Source of the DNA: Eustoma russellianum
Taxonomy: Eukaryota; Streptophyta; Magnoliopsida; Gentianales; Gentianaceae
Assembly (NCBI GenBank): GCA_036186865.1
Contig: AP025056.1
Span: 26,709,959 to 26,773,958, forward strand
Direction of reading: 5' to 3'
Length of the DNA stretch: 64,000 bases
Shown: piece by piece, positions 43,780-55,703 of the stretch
How the letters are laid out: every line of letters starts with the position of its first letter
How positions within the stretch are numbered: position 1 is the first letter of the stretch
Program-made: the position numbers and the translations under genes
The notes under the pieces: generated by a model
What the model was told of the DNA's origin: nothing
The model's input: only the letters and a program-made list of their open reading frames with translations
Databases searched by the model: none

Positions 43780-46359
43780 TGTTGAATAATGGGTTTGTAT
43801 AATTTTCAAATTCATGATTTTAAGTATTGAATACTTAAGAATGTCACACATGATGTTATAAATAATAAAAAGTTGAATAAGTGAAGAAAAATGGCATCGA
43901 TCTCTCAGGTTTATGCACTTTGATCGATCAATGTACATTGATCCCTCACATCGGTCGATCTATGTAAGGCAGAGAAAAACCAAAACCATACTGTGAGACA
44001 TCGATCTCTAAACCTGAGGCACATCGATCAATCGATGTACACATCGATCGATCGATGTAGGTTAGAGACAAAATCTGAACCTCACTGTGAGACATCTATC
44101 TCTCAAACAGAGACACTTCGATCGATCGGCGTCTAGGGTTTTTAGAAGTTTTTTCTAAAATATGGTAAAATGGTTGTTTTCATTTGCACATGCTTCATAT
44201 ATGTTTATCATGTTGTTATTATGTTTTTTGATGAATATAATAATATCTTGTGACTAGTGTGCCTTGGAAGTTTCTACAACTTACCAAAATGTTTTTGAGT
44301 TCCTGTATGTACTTGACATGGTGAAAATGATACAAGGACTTTATTATTTCTTATTCATCACTATGAAGGCGTTTTCATATCTATTTCTGACCATCAGGGT
44401 CATTTTCAGAGTTTTCTCTCACCAGGGGTATTTTGGTCATTTTACCCTCCAAGGGCAGTTTCGTCATTTTTATTCAAGGACATCTCTTAAGTATTTTATT
44501 ATCTGCGTTATGGACCTTATTTATGGTTTTCTTGAAGATTATATCATTTTTTCTATTCTTATTTGGTGATATTATTGACGGTAGCAAAATATGTGACGCT
44601 ATTATGCCACATTCTATTTTATGCTTGAAGACTCTTATGGATATACTATTGGAGGTTCTCATCGATATTATTGTAGAGAATTTGAGGGTGTTCTTGATAC
44701 AAAATTCACCACAACATACAAGGAGAAAATGTGAGAATTTTGGATTATATGTTGACATAATATTGTCAACTATGATTTATTGATTGCTCTTCAAAAATCT
44801 GAGTTTGTACACATTTATACAGCCTAAAAACATGTATATACAGTTGGAGAAGGTGTCTTATTCATTTTATTACTTGGGTACAAGTGGACCAACCAAATAC
44901 AAGCTAGTTGGAAAAAGTTGCCAACTTGGAATTACTCATTTGAAACCAACGGCTATTTTTGGAGGTTGGAGCTGATTTTGGAGTCAAGTTTTCAGCCATC
45001 ACATGGCCTATTCTTGTGCCAAAAAGTTGAGGGTTTCTTGAAGGTATATTTCGTTCAATATTATCTTCATTTTGCAACAAAATTCCATGTCATTTTTGAG
45101 GAGGATAAAACCGGTCATTTGAAGTTCCAAGGTGGACCAATTATGTTGTTTCATGTTGCCAAGTGTAAAAGGTGTGTATGTGGTCAACCAATAATGTGAA
45201 GACACTTAAGCATTGATGATGAAGGCATTGACACATCGGAGTTCTTATCTTCAAGGCTCAACTCACAATATAAATAGGAGGCAAGGTGAATAAGAGAAGA
45301 CACACACTTGAAAGCAAAAGTTGAGGATTATTCTTGCTATTCTCTTCTCTTGTTCTGGATTCATTCTTTGTGTAGCCAAGGTGTTCTATTTGGTGTCTAG
45401 CTATATTATACACGCCTCTTGTGTTTTATTTGTAATATTAGTTAGCCAAATTTATAAGGCTACATTAATAGGTGGTAGAGGTGTTGCAGCCAAAAGTTGC
45501 ATAGAGGTGATCATCCAAGTCTTGAATAGGGTTGGTGTTTAACCCAAGGATCAAGCTTGGTTCTTGTTGTATTATTGTTCATTCCATAGTAAAATCCAAG
45601 GAAATGTGTTCCTTGGGACTTGAGTAGGTCACATTTACAGAACCAGGATAACTTCTTGGTGTTCTTGTCTTGCTTCTACCTTTCTGTTTTTTTCCATTTT
45701 CATTGCAATTTTCATCTTATTTCACATATCTTACAAAAATAGCAAAACATTTTTAAAATTTGTGATTTTTGGTGGAGTTATACTTCAGCCTGTTAGCTTT
45801 CCTTTGAAATAAGAATCACTTGATTTGAGCAAAGGAAAGTTAGTCTTTCAGTCTTTGAAAAATGACTGCTCCATTCTGGCTGCAATCTAACCAATTTCAA
45901 GGAATATACATTATGAATTTATCAATCATAGTTTTAGGTCAAGGCCTTTTTGAAACTTAAACTAGACATCTTAAGGAGTGTTTTCACATAAAGATCAACC
46001 TTTTTGGTTGAGTAATCAAAGGAAAACACGTTTGCAAAGTTTACCTCTATTTTGTCCAATTCTGTCCAGATTGACCATCTGAATCTTTTTATTTGTTTGA
46101 AGGGTGAAACGATCTTATTTTTGTCTCATTTTTGGACAAAGTCTAGTTAAGATATTAAAATTGATTTTGGAAAGTTTCATAATTTTTGAAGTTGTATACA
46201 CTGACTTTTAAATTTTTCAAAGGCGGATACAGAATCTGAGTAGCTCTCAGATTCTACTTTCAAAAGGGATTTTAATCAAAGGGTAGTAGTGTAATTTCCG
46301 CTAACCACTATTCACCCTTCCCCTCTAGTAGTGTTTATTGCAGGTGTAACAATCCAACA
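43780..46359 (+). repeat. Solo LTR of the SIRE family, GATTT duplication
   Basis: Starts TGTTGAATAATGGG and ends CAATCCAACA. GATTT lies at 43775-43779 and 46360-46364. It carries the ATCGATCGAT array (43894-44133), the TATA box (45269-45276) and the CTAGTAGTGTTT...GCAGG end block. No internal sequence is attached. Confidence 0.93.
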
Positions 46360-46364
46360 GATTT

Positions 46365-47380
46365 CCCTATTCTTTTTTTCTAAAGGGCGTGTGTATATGT
46401 GTGTATATATATATGTGTGTGTGTGTACATATCAATTTTATTTTTCTTCTTTTCTAAGATATTTATCATGCCCTATTTTGTTTTCCCTTTATTTTAAGTG
46501 GTGAAAATCATTGCGTCATGCATTTTTATTTGATTTAATTCAAACTAATACTTAAGTGGTTATCGATTAAGTTTATTTAATTTTATCGTATATTTGATAA
46601 CGTTCGTTATTGAATTCACTAGTGTATCGATATACCGAAGAATTTAACATACGAGCATATACCGATGTTAAACAAATGCGGTATTTAAAATGTTACAACC
46701 ATAACGAGAAAATTTTCGAACGTAATATTTAAACCATACTCATATATTATACCATCGTCTTTCTGCTTTAAAATAAGAGATCTTCTTAAGTCTTGACACT
46801 GGTAGCCTTCTTCCTTGTCAGATGGCAGTCTTAGCCTCTCCCCAGTGTCCACGGTATTCTCTCGCAGGTCTTTTGCAATGTTGGACTAATACGGCATCAT
46901 ATTCTTCGGTTTTGAAATAATCCCTTTGTGCAGAAGAGATCCGGCTTTACTTTTCTCGATGATGAATTAATTGATCGCTTAGCGTAATCTTTCAGACATG
47001 TGTTGACTTGCGTATGCGACGCTAGAAAGCGTTCCGTATAATTCAACTGAAGGGATCCTTTACCCTTGACCTTATTGATCAAAATCATATTTCGATTAAG
47101 GTATGGTTAGAAGAAGACTATAGTTGTTTATTTGCCAAGAATTTTGGGTAAATACTTGGTTATTGAGTACGCGTCTTCAAATACATGTCAGGGCCAGTAT
47201 TTCACCCCTCTTAAGAGCTTGCATTGTCCCACGTGGGTTTCATTTACCCAGTTTTCTGGTTCAGTTTTGTAACAAGTAGGTGTTGTGATTTTACTTTTCA
47301 AAAGTTTGTGCTTTAAAAAAAAGCTTCTCGCACTAAAATTTTTGCTATGCCTTCTTTCTAGGAAGTAAGCAAAAAATTTC
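46365..47380. other. Unassigned segment between solo LTR and LINE 2
   Basis: A TG/TA tract (46390-46430), then AT-rich sequence, then a more balanced part (46740-47280) with no long frame on either strand. The 63-codon minus frame (46897-47088) has no recognisable content. Confidence 0.35.
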
Positions 47381-47504
47381 TCTTTCTTGATTAAATACCA
47401 TACTCTCTTTCCTCTTCCACCACCGATAATGTTTTTCCCACCTACCTCCTCCTTCCGCTAACGTTTCTTTCTCCGTCGTCTTCTGCTGTCAACATTCACC
47501 TTTC

Positions 47505-50500
47505 TGTAGGATCTGCAAGGCACCACTAGAAGGGGGGGTTGAATAGGTGGTGCGGAAAGTGTGGTTTTTAAACTTTGTTTAAACCTAAACAACTCAACTT
47601 CTGAAAACAGATTCTGTTTTCAGGACCAGTTTTAAAACGTTTTTAAAACCAGGTTATAGGTCTCCAAAAATTATGAAATTTTGAGAGAACTTAGCCTCAG
47701 ATGTTATGAGGGTCCCCTAAAAATTTCAAATTGAAATTCAACCTTTAAACCCTTCAAAAACCGTTGATACTCAGATTGCTCGAATCTGCCAGAAACGGTA
47801 GATGGTTTTGAAAAATTTATTCCTATTTGTGTGAACGTCCAAAAGCTCTGAAAATTTAACCACTAACTCCTTATATACTATATTTAAATAGGTTGAAACA
47901 GTTTTGCAAAATTCTTTTGGGAAGTAGGTCAACTACAATCAAAGTCTCAACCTTTGCAAGTCTGAAATTCAGACTGCACTAGTCTCAGAACTTTTGATGT
48001 TTGATCGACTTATACTTATCCAAAATGGTTGAAACTTGTGCCAAATTAACCCTAGAACGTGTAGGCATATTTCTGGAAATTTTCGTGATTTTTGAAAATC
48101 GTTTACTATTTTTACGAATGCGAACACGAAGAGTAAACAGTGCAGTAACTGAAAAGTAAATGCAGAAAGTAAATGGCACCAAGAATTTTATACTGGTTCG
48201 GTTATAAACAACCTACTCCAGTCTTCAAGGAACACCTTCCTTGGTTCACACTAATCACACACACGCAGTACACCTTACCGCAGGGTTGATAGAGTTACAC
48301 CTAACTCCAACCCTTTACAAACCTTGTATGACGAGTACAATTCACACGAACACCACCACCTCGTAAGAATGAAGATTGATCACACCTTGATCAATCTTTT
48401 ACAAAGATATGGAATGAATGGTGGTTTATATCAAGCCTATTCAAGATTGAAAGAATATGAATACAATAGGCTTACAAGAAGAAAGAAAGAAAGAGAATGT
48501 AGAAGAAGAAGGCTAGAACACTTTTTATCCTTGAACTTGCAAGTCTTGTTCTTGTTTTTGTTTTGCTCTTCTTCCTTCTTTTTAATCACATTGTGGCCGC
48601 CCCTTGGTGCTCTCCCCCCTTGAAAATTGTCTTCTAAGTCCTTGGGAGAATGTGTAGCATCATTGTGACACGGTCTTGCTTACTTGACATCTTCTCATTG
48701 GATGATCATTTAAGCTTTGCTTACTTGGCACTTCATGATAGGTTGAATGTTGTCATCATTTGATGACTTGGAAAATCTGAGAATAACACTTAAAACATGT
48801 GCCAATATCAATCATAAAATTATTTCCATAATGCACAAGATTGTCACATAAATTGCAAGACAATATTTCTCCAAAAATGGGTAAGAAAATCGTCCATTAT
48901 GATCATGCACATGCTGAAATTTCAGCATGTGTATCATTCATCTTTTATTCAAATTATTGCCTATTTTGCATTGATTTAATCCAACAATTCAATCATCATT
49001 TAGTGTGCAATATTCTCATCTTTTATGGAATAAACATTAGACAATAATATGACCTAAATTTCGGCCATGCACACTCCTACACATGCTGAAATTTTCAGCA
49101 TGTGTGATATTCAAATATATCACCACTTTAATTCCATAAAATATTTAAAACACTTCCAAATTGTCTTCTAATTAATTCAATTAATTCAAGAAGTGAAATA
49201 TGTCTCATAACTAAGTTGAAATCGCCCACCCTTAAGCACACATGCTGAAATTTTCAGCATGTGTCACAATTGTGACAAAATTTGAATTGTTACCTTTTGT
49301 AGCTTCTCTCTTTAAGTCATCAACTTTGTATGATTGATTCTTGACCAATCAATATGCCAACAAAGCTCCACATATGCTCCATCTCAGCTGTAGGTGGCGT
49401 GTATACATGTATATGCATGTGCTGAATTTTATTTTTGCTAACTTTGTAAAATAGTGCACATTTAATAATACACACATGTTATATTCCAATCAGCCCTTAA
49501 TTTAAGTTTCTAGAACACTTTAAGATGTATATCATATGTAAAAAGTGTCTAGATACGTGTCACATGATGTACCAAAAACGTTCCATGTGTTGTGTGCGTA
49601 GAAAACCGAATTTTCGATATTTATCGATTACCTGATTTTTCTCTAATTTAAATTCCAAATTTTGCACATGTTATATATATTATGTTATACATAATATATA
49701 TAATATATACTTTAAATCTCAGCACTTGGCTGGTCTAAAGTGGTACCATTAACATGTGACAAAATCAAACATGGAGTCTTCACATTTTGGCCTTAATGTG
49801 GATTAATTTGTGTGTGCCAACATGGAAAGTATTTTTGGATGAATATTCTGTCATGTGCACGAAATTTTCATCAATTTTTGAAGTATAGGGGCTAGCCATT
49901 TATTTATGGCAAATACGTGACACATTGGCGAAGTTCCGGTATTCACCCGATACGACAAATTTCGGTTTAGAACCTTTTATCGTGTCGTATTTAATTTGTC
50001 ATCACCATATCTTATATCATATGATATAAGACCTGAATATACTCATAAATATGAGTTAAGTATAGTGGTGTGATGTTAACGTACGTACGTAAAATATATA
50101 ACGTGTCGGTAGTATGTTGGAATACATGTGTATGTGCCTTTTTCAAAAAAATCTGAAAATATATGTAGTATATATGTATATAGGCGTGTATAATTAAGAG
50201 GGGAGGAGGAGAAAACTTTCCTTCCTTAGCTTTGTTGCCTTTGTGCCTTTTCCAAATGTGGCTTCCTTTAATAAACTACTTAGTTTAATAAACTAAGTAC
50301 TTCACTTAATGAACTAGTTTAGTTCATTAATAGTGGCACCTGAAAATAGTATAAACACAACAAATGTTTGCCATATGATTTAAGCTTTAACGCTTCATGG
50401 CTCGTTAGTCCGGCAACATTATATATAAGCTAAATAAGGCAAGTAATAGCAACGTATCATGCATACATGTATATCTTATGCACGTTTTATCTTATGCTCG

Positions 50501-50558
50501 TTTTTGTGCACATTTAAATCATGTATTTGAAAATCACTCAAACCCCTTTTTCTCTACA
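47505..50558 (-). repeat. Solo LTR, family 2, with exact CTTTC duplication
   Basis: Starts TGTAGGATCTGCAAGG and ends TCTCTACA. CTTTC lies at 47500-47504 and 50559-50563. It is the reverse complement homologue of 5220-8262 along its whole length, so it lies in minus orientation. It sits in the 5' leader of LINE 2. The three CATGCTGAAA palindromes are at about 48908-48931, 49079-49105 and 49238-49264. Confidence 0.93.
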
Positions 50559-50739
50559 CTTTCCACCTCCGAAATCTAAAACTTCTCCTCTTCTCTCTAG
50601 TCCTATCTGAATGTACCTCACATTAGCACAATTCTTCTGTTCTTTGGCCTATCGGCCTCTGGCCGTCGGAAGGGGGTCGGAATACAAAAATCACCACTTA
50701 TATCACCACCAAATGGCTGGATCATTTTGATCTAGCTAT

Positions 50740-52080
50740 CTAACTGAACATACAAAATTATATTTGGGCTAAATCAGCATGGGTCTCCCTACTGAAGCCG
50801 AATTTCACTATAGAAATCTCATCTTGCCTTGATCCGAGTAACATCGAGTTGTTAAAGGAAGGAAATCTTTCCTTATTAATCCCTCTGAAGTCGCTAAAGA
50901 TAAACAGAAATGGAATACTTCCATTGTTGGGCAAGTGTTGGGAAACAACGCCTCCTTCAACATGAAGAATTTTGTGGAACAAAGATGGAATTCAAAGGGG
51001 CTTATGGAAATACAACGTGTCGAAGAAGATTTGTTCATCTTCAGATTCAATATGAGGAATCCGAGCAAGGTATTTTAGAGCTTTCCCCAATGCCTTTGGA
51101 AATAGGGTCCTTTTTCTATAGTCATGGGACTTAGATAAGCCCATACAAAGATTGCAGCTTAACACGGTCCCCGTCTAGCTCCAATTCTCTAAGCTTAGAC
51201 CACATTATTTCAATGCGCATGTTCTAGCAGGTCTAGGCACACTTCTGGGGAAGCCCTTTTTTATGGATAGGCTAACATCTACTCAATCAAGGTTAGACTA
51301 TACTCGGTTTGTATAAAATTACGGCAAGGAAACTCCACCCTCTAGGCGAGTGTGGAAATCTCTGTATTCAGGAAGTAAAATATGAGGGCTTGGGGACCAT
51401 GTGTGTGAAATGCAAGGCGCTTGGACACAACTGTGAAGCTAGCCGCTCAAATTTGAACAAGAGGTTGCAGCAACAAGAGCTGCATAGAAAGACTCCTCCT
51501 CACTTGCTAAGAAAGTAGATCCAAAGAACAAACAAGTAATGGTGAGAGCTACCCAGACTAAAGAGTCAACTGTAGCTGAAGTGAAGGATAAGGAAGCAAC
51601 ATGTCCACAGAGCGCAATGCGAAAAGGGAAAAAAATTAGCAAGAGGATAGTCAACCCATCATTAAGTCAAAGGGAAGCTAGCTCACCATCAACTAAAAGG
51701 GAAGTTGACCATCCTCACGCTAATCAACGCCAAGAGTTCCTTACTAACACAAACAAATTTGAGATACTTGTAGGTCTGGAAGCAAATAAAACAGTAGAAA
51801 CACAAAGCTTAAGTCATCGGTCAAACAACAAGGAAATCAGGCTAATGAACCCAACATCCTTTATCTCTCAGGAGGATGGGTCCAGCAATGAGTCGGAGAC
51901 AAAAGGAGATCAAGAAGTAGATTTTCTACAAGCCATACCAACATCGATAGACCCAACGTCCTATAGGGCGAAAGGTAAGTCTTCTAATGGTTTTAACCAA
52001 GCCAACACCAATAGGGAATTGGATTCATCAGCTGATGAATTCCTGGATAGTCATGCTTCCTTGGGACAACTCATCTAGAA
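50740..52080 (+). pseudogene. LINE 2 ORF1: DUF4283-like domain and zinc knuckle
   Basis: Reading across frames gives GQVLGNNASFNMKNFVEQRW, VEEDLFIFRFNM and, after several stops, EVKYEGLGTMCVKC followed by KALGHNCEA, a C-x2-C-x4-H-x4-C knuckle with its last cysteine in place. These are the nucleic-acid-binding parts of plant LINE ORF1. The 179-codon frame 51539-52078 is the polar, Ser/Lys/Glu-rich C-terminal tail, poorly conserved in the family. Confidence 0.85.
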
Positions 52081-52299
52081 AACCATATTTAGAGGTGGAT
52101 GTAGGATGGAAACCTCCACAAAATGTAGTCACAGGTAAGTGAGGTTGGGACTCCCTCAGGTTCCCTCATAAAGGAACCAACATTGGGCTCAAACTCTGAA
52201 AATGAGTCACAGCCTAGTAACAAACACACCCACATCCCTTTAACAGAACAGAACAGTAGAGAGGGCAGACGAGGGAGGCCTGGAGGGTCTACTTCTAAT

Positions 52300-53000
52300 A
52301 GATGATTAAGCTCGCATGTTGGAATGTGAAAGGGACTAAACTCCCCTCTTAGACAGAAAGAAGTGAAGGACTTCACCCATGTAAAGAATATCGGTTTTTT
52401 TGGCCTTTTTGAAGCTCAAATTAACTATATAAACCAAGAGAATATCTCTAGGAAAGTCTTTAGGAACTGGGAGATAGTGTATGATGCCCTCCCTAATTCA
52501 ATCTCCAGAATATGGGTGGCATGGTGGCATAGAATCCCAATTTGAAGGTAAACTGTTACATTGCAATGACCAGTCTATCTGTCGTAGCCTTAAGACGACA
52601 TGTAACTAAGATGACACTTTATCTTGATAGTGGTTTATGGATTTAAATGAAAAAAACAATAGAAGAGACATTTGGAGGGAACTTAGATACCAACATCAGC
52701 TATATGGTCATCTTCCCTAGATCATTATGGGTGACTTTAGCATAGTACTAGATTACCAAGGGAAGATAGGGAAGAAAAGATTGATAGAAATGTAGTAAAG
52801 AATTCAACGATTGGATTAGAGGCATGGACATGATTAGCCTTCCATCTAGAGGTTGTAAGTATACGTGGACAAACAACAGGCTAGGTGATCAAATAATTTA
52901 CACAAAGATTGACCACATGTTTCACAATGAGCACTCTAATGTCTAAAACCCTCACTTCCAGTTGGATTATGAGCCTCCTCTATCCTCTGACCACTCACCT
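52300..53000 (+). pseudogene. LINE 2 ORF2: endonuclease domain
   Basis: LACWNVKGT and NIGFFGLFEAQIN (52310-52420) are the first blocks of the apurinic-type endonuclease, with glutamate replaced context around FEAQ (usual L-x-E-T-K). IIMGDFSIVL at about 52722 matches G-D-F-N, with Asn changed to Ser. GCKYTWTNNRLGDQIIYTKIDHMF at about 52853 matches the K-I-D-R block. The domain is present but broken by stops and has altered active-site residues. Confidence 0.85.
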
Positions 53001-53339
53001 GGAATCATATATATCCAAAAGCCCAAACTTTGGCTCCATTCCCTTCAAATTTATGAAAAGATGGCTCCAACACCCTAACTTTAAATCTATTCTTAAGAAT
53101 AGCTGGGCAGACTATGTTAGTGGTAATCATTTAGCAAGATTAGCTAAGAAACTTAAAAGGCTAAGATAACTCCTTAGAGCTTTGAACAAGTAAGAGTATG
53201 GGAATATTAGGACTAGAGTAGAAACTGGCAAGAGCAAACTTGCGAACGCTCACTCAAGATTAATAGATGACCCTTTTAACATCATTTACAGGCTGAAGCT
53301 CAAAATGCTAGGGAAATCTACACTAACTTCCTAGCCATT

Positions 53340-54810
53340 GAGGAATGCTTGTTTAAGAAAAAGTCAAGGATCAAGTGGATGAAAGAGGGGGACAAAAATA
53401 CAAATTTCTTTCATCGTACATTTAAAATGCTCAATGCTAGGAACAAAATCCTAAGACTCTAAATTGTGGAGGGGATCATACTTGAGGATTATTACCAAGT
53501 CCAACAGCTGGCCATCGACTTCTTCAAAAACCTTTTCACTTAACCATCCCCTCAAACTACACACAACAAGAATAGAGGGGGAAAACCATCACACAGGAGC
53601 AAACAAGTCTCCCCGTGTACCCCAGTGGCCGCTGCTGATATTAATGAAACCCTCTTCTTCTTAAGCTCTGATAGCACCCCTGGTCCTAATGGATGCTCTA
53701 TCATTTTCTTCAAAGAAAATTGGCAAATAATTGAGATAAAGTCACCCAAGCCATTGAATACTTCTTTCGGAATGAGTATATATACTATCCCATTAATGCT
53801 AAAGCCATATCCTTGATACCAAAGACAGACAATCCAATAAACATTAGGCAATTTAGACCCATTTCTTGCTTCAATGTAGTTACAATGTCATTCCAAAAAT
53901 CATAGTTAATAGATTAAAGCCGCTGATCCCCTATCTAGTAGATGAAAACCAATTTTCTTAAGGGTAGAACTATCCAAAGCAACATCTTACTTATGCATGA
54001 AATAGCTGAAGATTACAAGAGATCAGGTGGCCCTAAGTCATGTGTCATTAAGGTAGACACTATGAAAGCCTTCGACATACTCAGTTGGGCTTATCTGATT
54101 ACAACACTCAAAAACATGAAGTTCCTAAATAAATATCTAAACTGGGTGAAACTTTGCATCACCACAGCGTCCTTCTCTATAAATTTGAATGGTGCCCTAA
54201 ATGGCAGGTTTACTTCCTCCAAAGGCCTTAGACAAGGAGATCCTCTCTCTTCTAGATTGTTCATTATTGTCATGGAAGGATTTAACCAGCTTATAAAATA
54301 GAAAATAGCCATGCAGAACTTTCATTTCCACCCCAGGTGTGAGCACATAGAGCTATCCTCCCTACCGTTTGCAGATGATATATTCATTCTATGTAAAGCT
54401 AACCCTCAATCAATTAAAATTATCAAAAATGCACTAGACAAATTTTAGCTCCTCTCTGGCCTCAAACCAAACAAGGACAAGTATGAAATCTTTACTTTGG
54501 GTATCAACTCTCAACAAAGGGATACCATAAGGAACATACTGGTATCCCTTTAGGCACTCTCTGTATCCGTTACCTAGGTATTTTTCTATTGGCAGACAAA
54601 CTCTCTTTCCATGACTATAGCTCCTTGTTAGGAAGAATTAATAGCAAAGTCCAAAACCAGACAACCAAAAACCTATCATATGGAGGTAAACTCCAGCTGA
54701 TTAATCCAGTCTTGATGGTTGTATGTAGATATTGGACAAGGTCATACTTCCTCCCTAGAAAACAGATTAAGGAGGCCGAAAAATTTTTGGAATCCTTCCT
54801 ATAGGGAGGG
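53340..54810 (+). pseudogene. LINE 2 ORF2: reverse transcriptase
   Basis: FKKKSRIKWMKEGDKNTNFF (53.35 kb) precedes the RT. SSDSTPGPNGCSIIFFKENW is the P-G-P-D-G block with Asp changed to Asn. FRPISCFNVV, LKGRTIQSNILLMHEIAEDY, VIKVDTMKAFDILSWAYL and SSKGLRQGDPLSSRLFII follow, then LPFADDIFILCKAN (54.37 kb) with the catalytic pair, and YGGKLQLINPVLM. The longest single frame is 53942-54301. Confidence 0.9.
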
Positions 54811-55419
54811 GGCTAGGAAAGCTAAGGTAAACTGGGGTATAATTTGCCAACCAAAAGAGAGATGAGGCTTATATTTTTTGATATAGGATAAGTCAATTAT
54901 GCCTATATAATGAAGAGCCTTTGGAACATTTATATACACAAGGAAGACCTTTGGATCAAATGGTACACACTGTGATTTTAAAGGGTAGAGCTCTCTAGAG
55001 TACCAAGCCTAAGGCATCAAATTCTTGGCTTTGGAAGAAATTCCTAGGGTTGAGGGTAAGTTCATGCACTGTATTGGTAAGGACCTAGGAAATGGATAAA
55101 ATACCTCTTTTTAGTTTGATCCTTGGCACCCCTAGGATATCCTTAGTATCAAACACCCTGAACTCATAAGGAAATTGCCTATTAATGTAATGCAATGGTT
55201 TCTAGTATCATGATGGATGGATCTTGGAGACTCCCATACGGGCGAGGATGGGTTAGCAGGTGGCCCTGTTTCACCAAGCTTGCAACTCAATCTAGCTAAA
55301 GCGGGGAGAAGACCAGTGGTTTTAGAAACTGAATTCCACATTTTCGGTGAAAAATGCCACCTTAGCACTCCAAAAACCCCTTCCAAATGTAGAATGGTGT
55401 GAGATATCCAGGTGTAATC

Positions 55420-55703
55420 ATTTTCTTCCGCGCTATAGATTTCGATAGACTATGAACACCTTTTATTCCGCTGCCCCTTCTCAGCTAGTATATGGACCAA
55501 AATTATGGAACATCTCAAGTGCGTTGGTCGAAATTGTGACTGGAGTAACACATTGCATAGGCTAAAAACCAATCCTACCTGGAAATCAAGTTCCGTAAAG
55601 ATGTGGTCTGCTTTGGATCTGGACTGTTTTTTACCATATTTGGAAGGTAAGGAACAGTAGGCTTCACAACAAGGTAGCCATGGGTCACAAAATAGTTATC
55701 AAG
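55420..55703 (+). pseudogene. LINE 2 ORF2: zf-RVT and C-terminal end, interrupted
   Basis: EHLFFRCPFSASIWTKIMEH is readable at about 55450-55510 and matches the H-L-F-F-x-C block at the end of the zinc-binding RT domain. The following sequence, rich in Trp and Arg in the coding phase, is cut by the solo LTR after AGTTATCAAG and resumes with GACACCTTTCAGTG at 58428. Confidence 0.8.
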
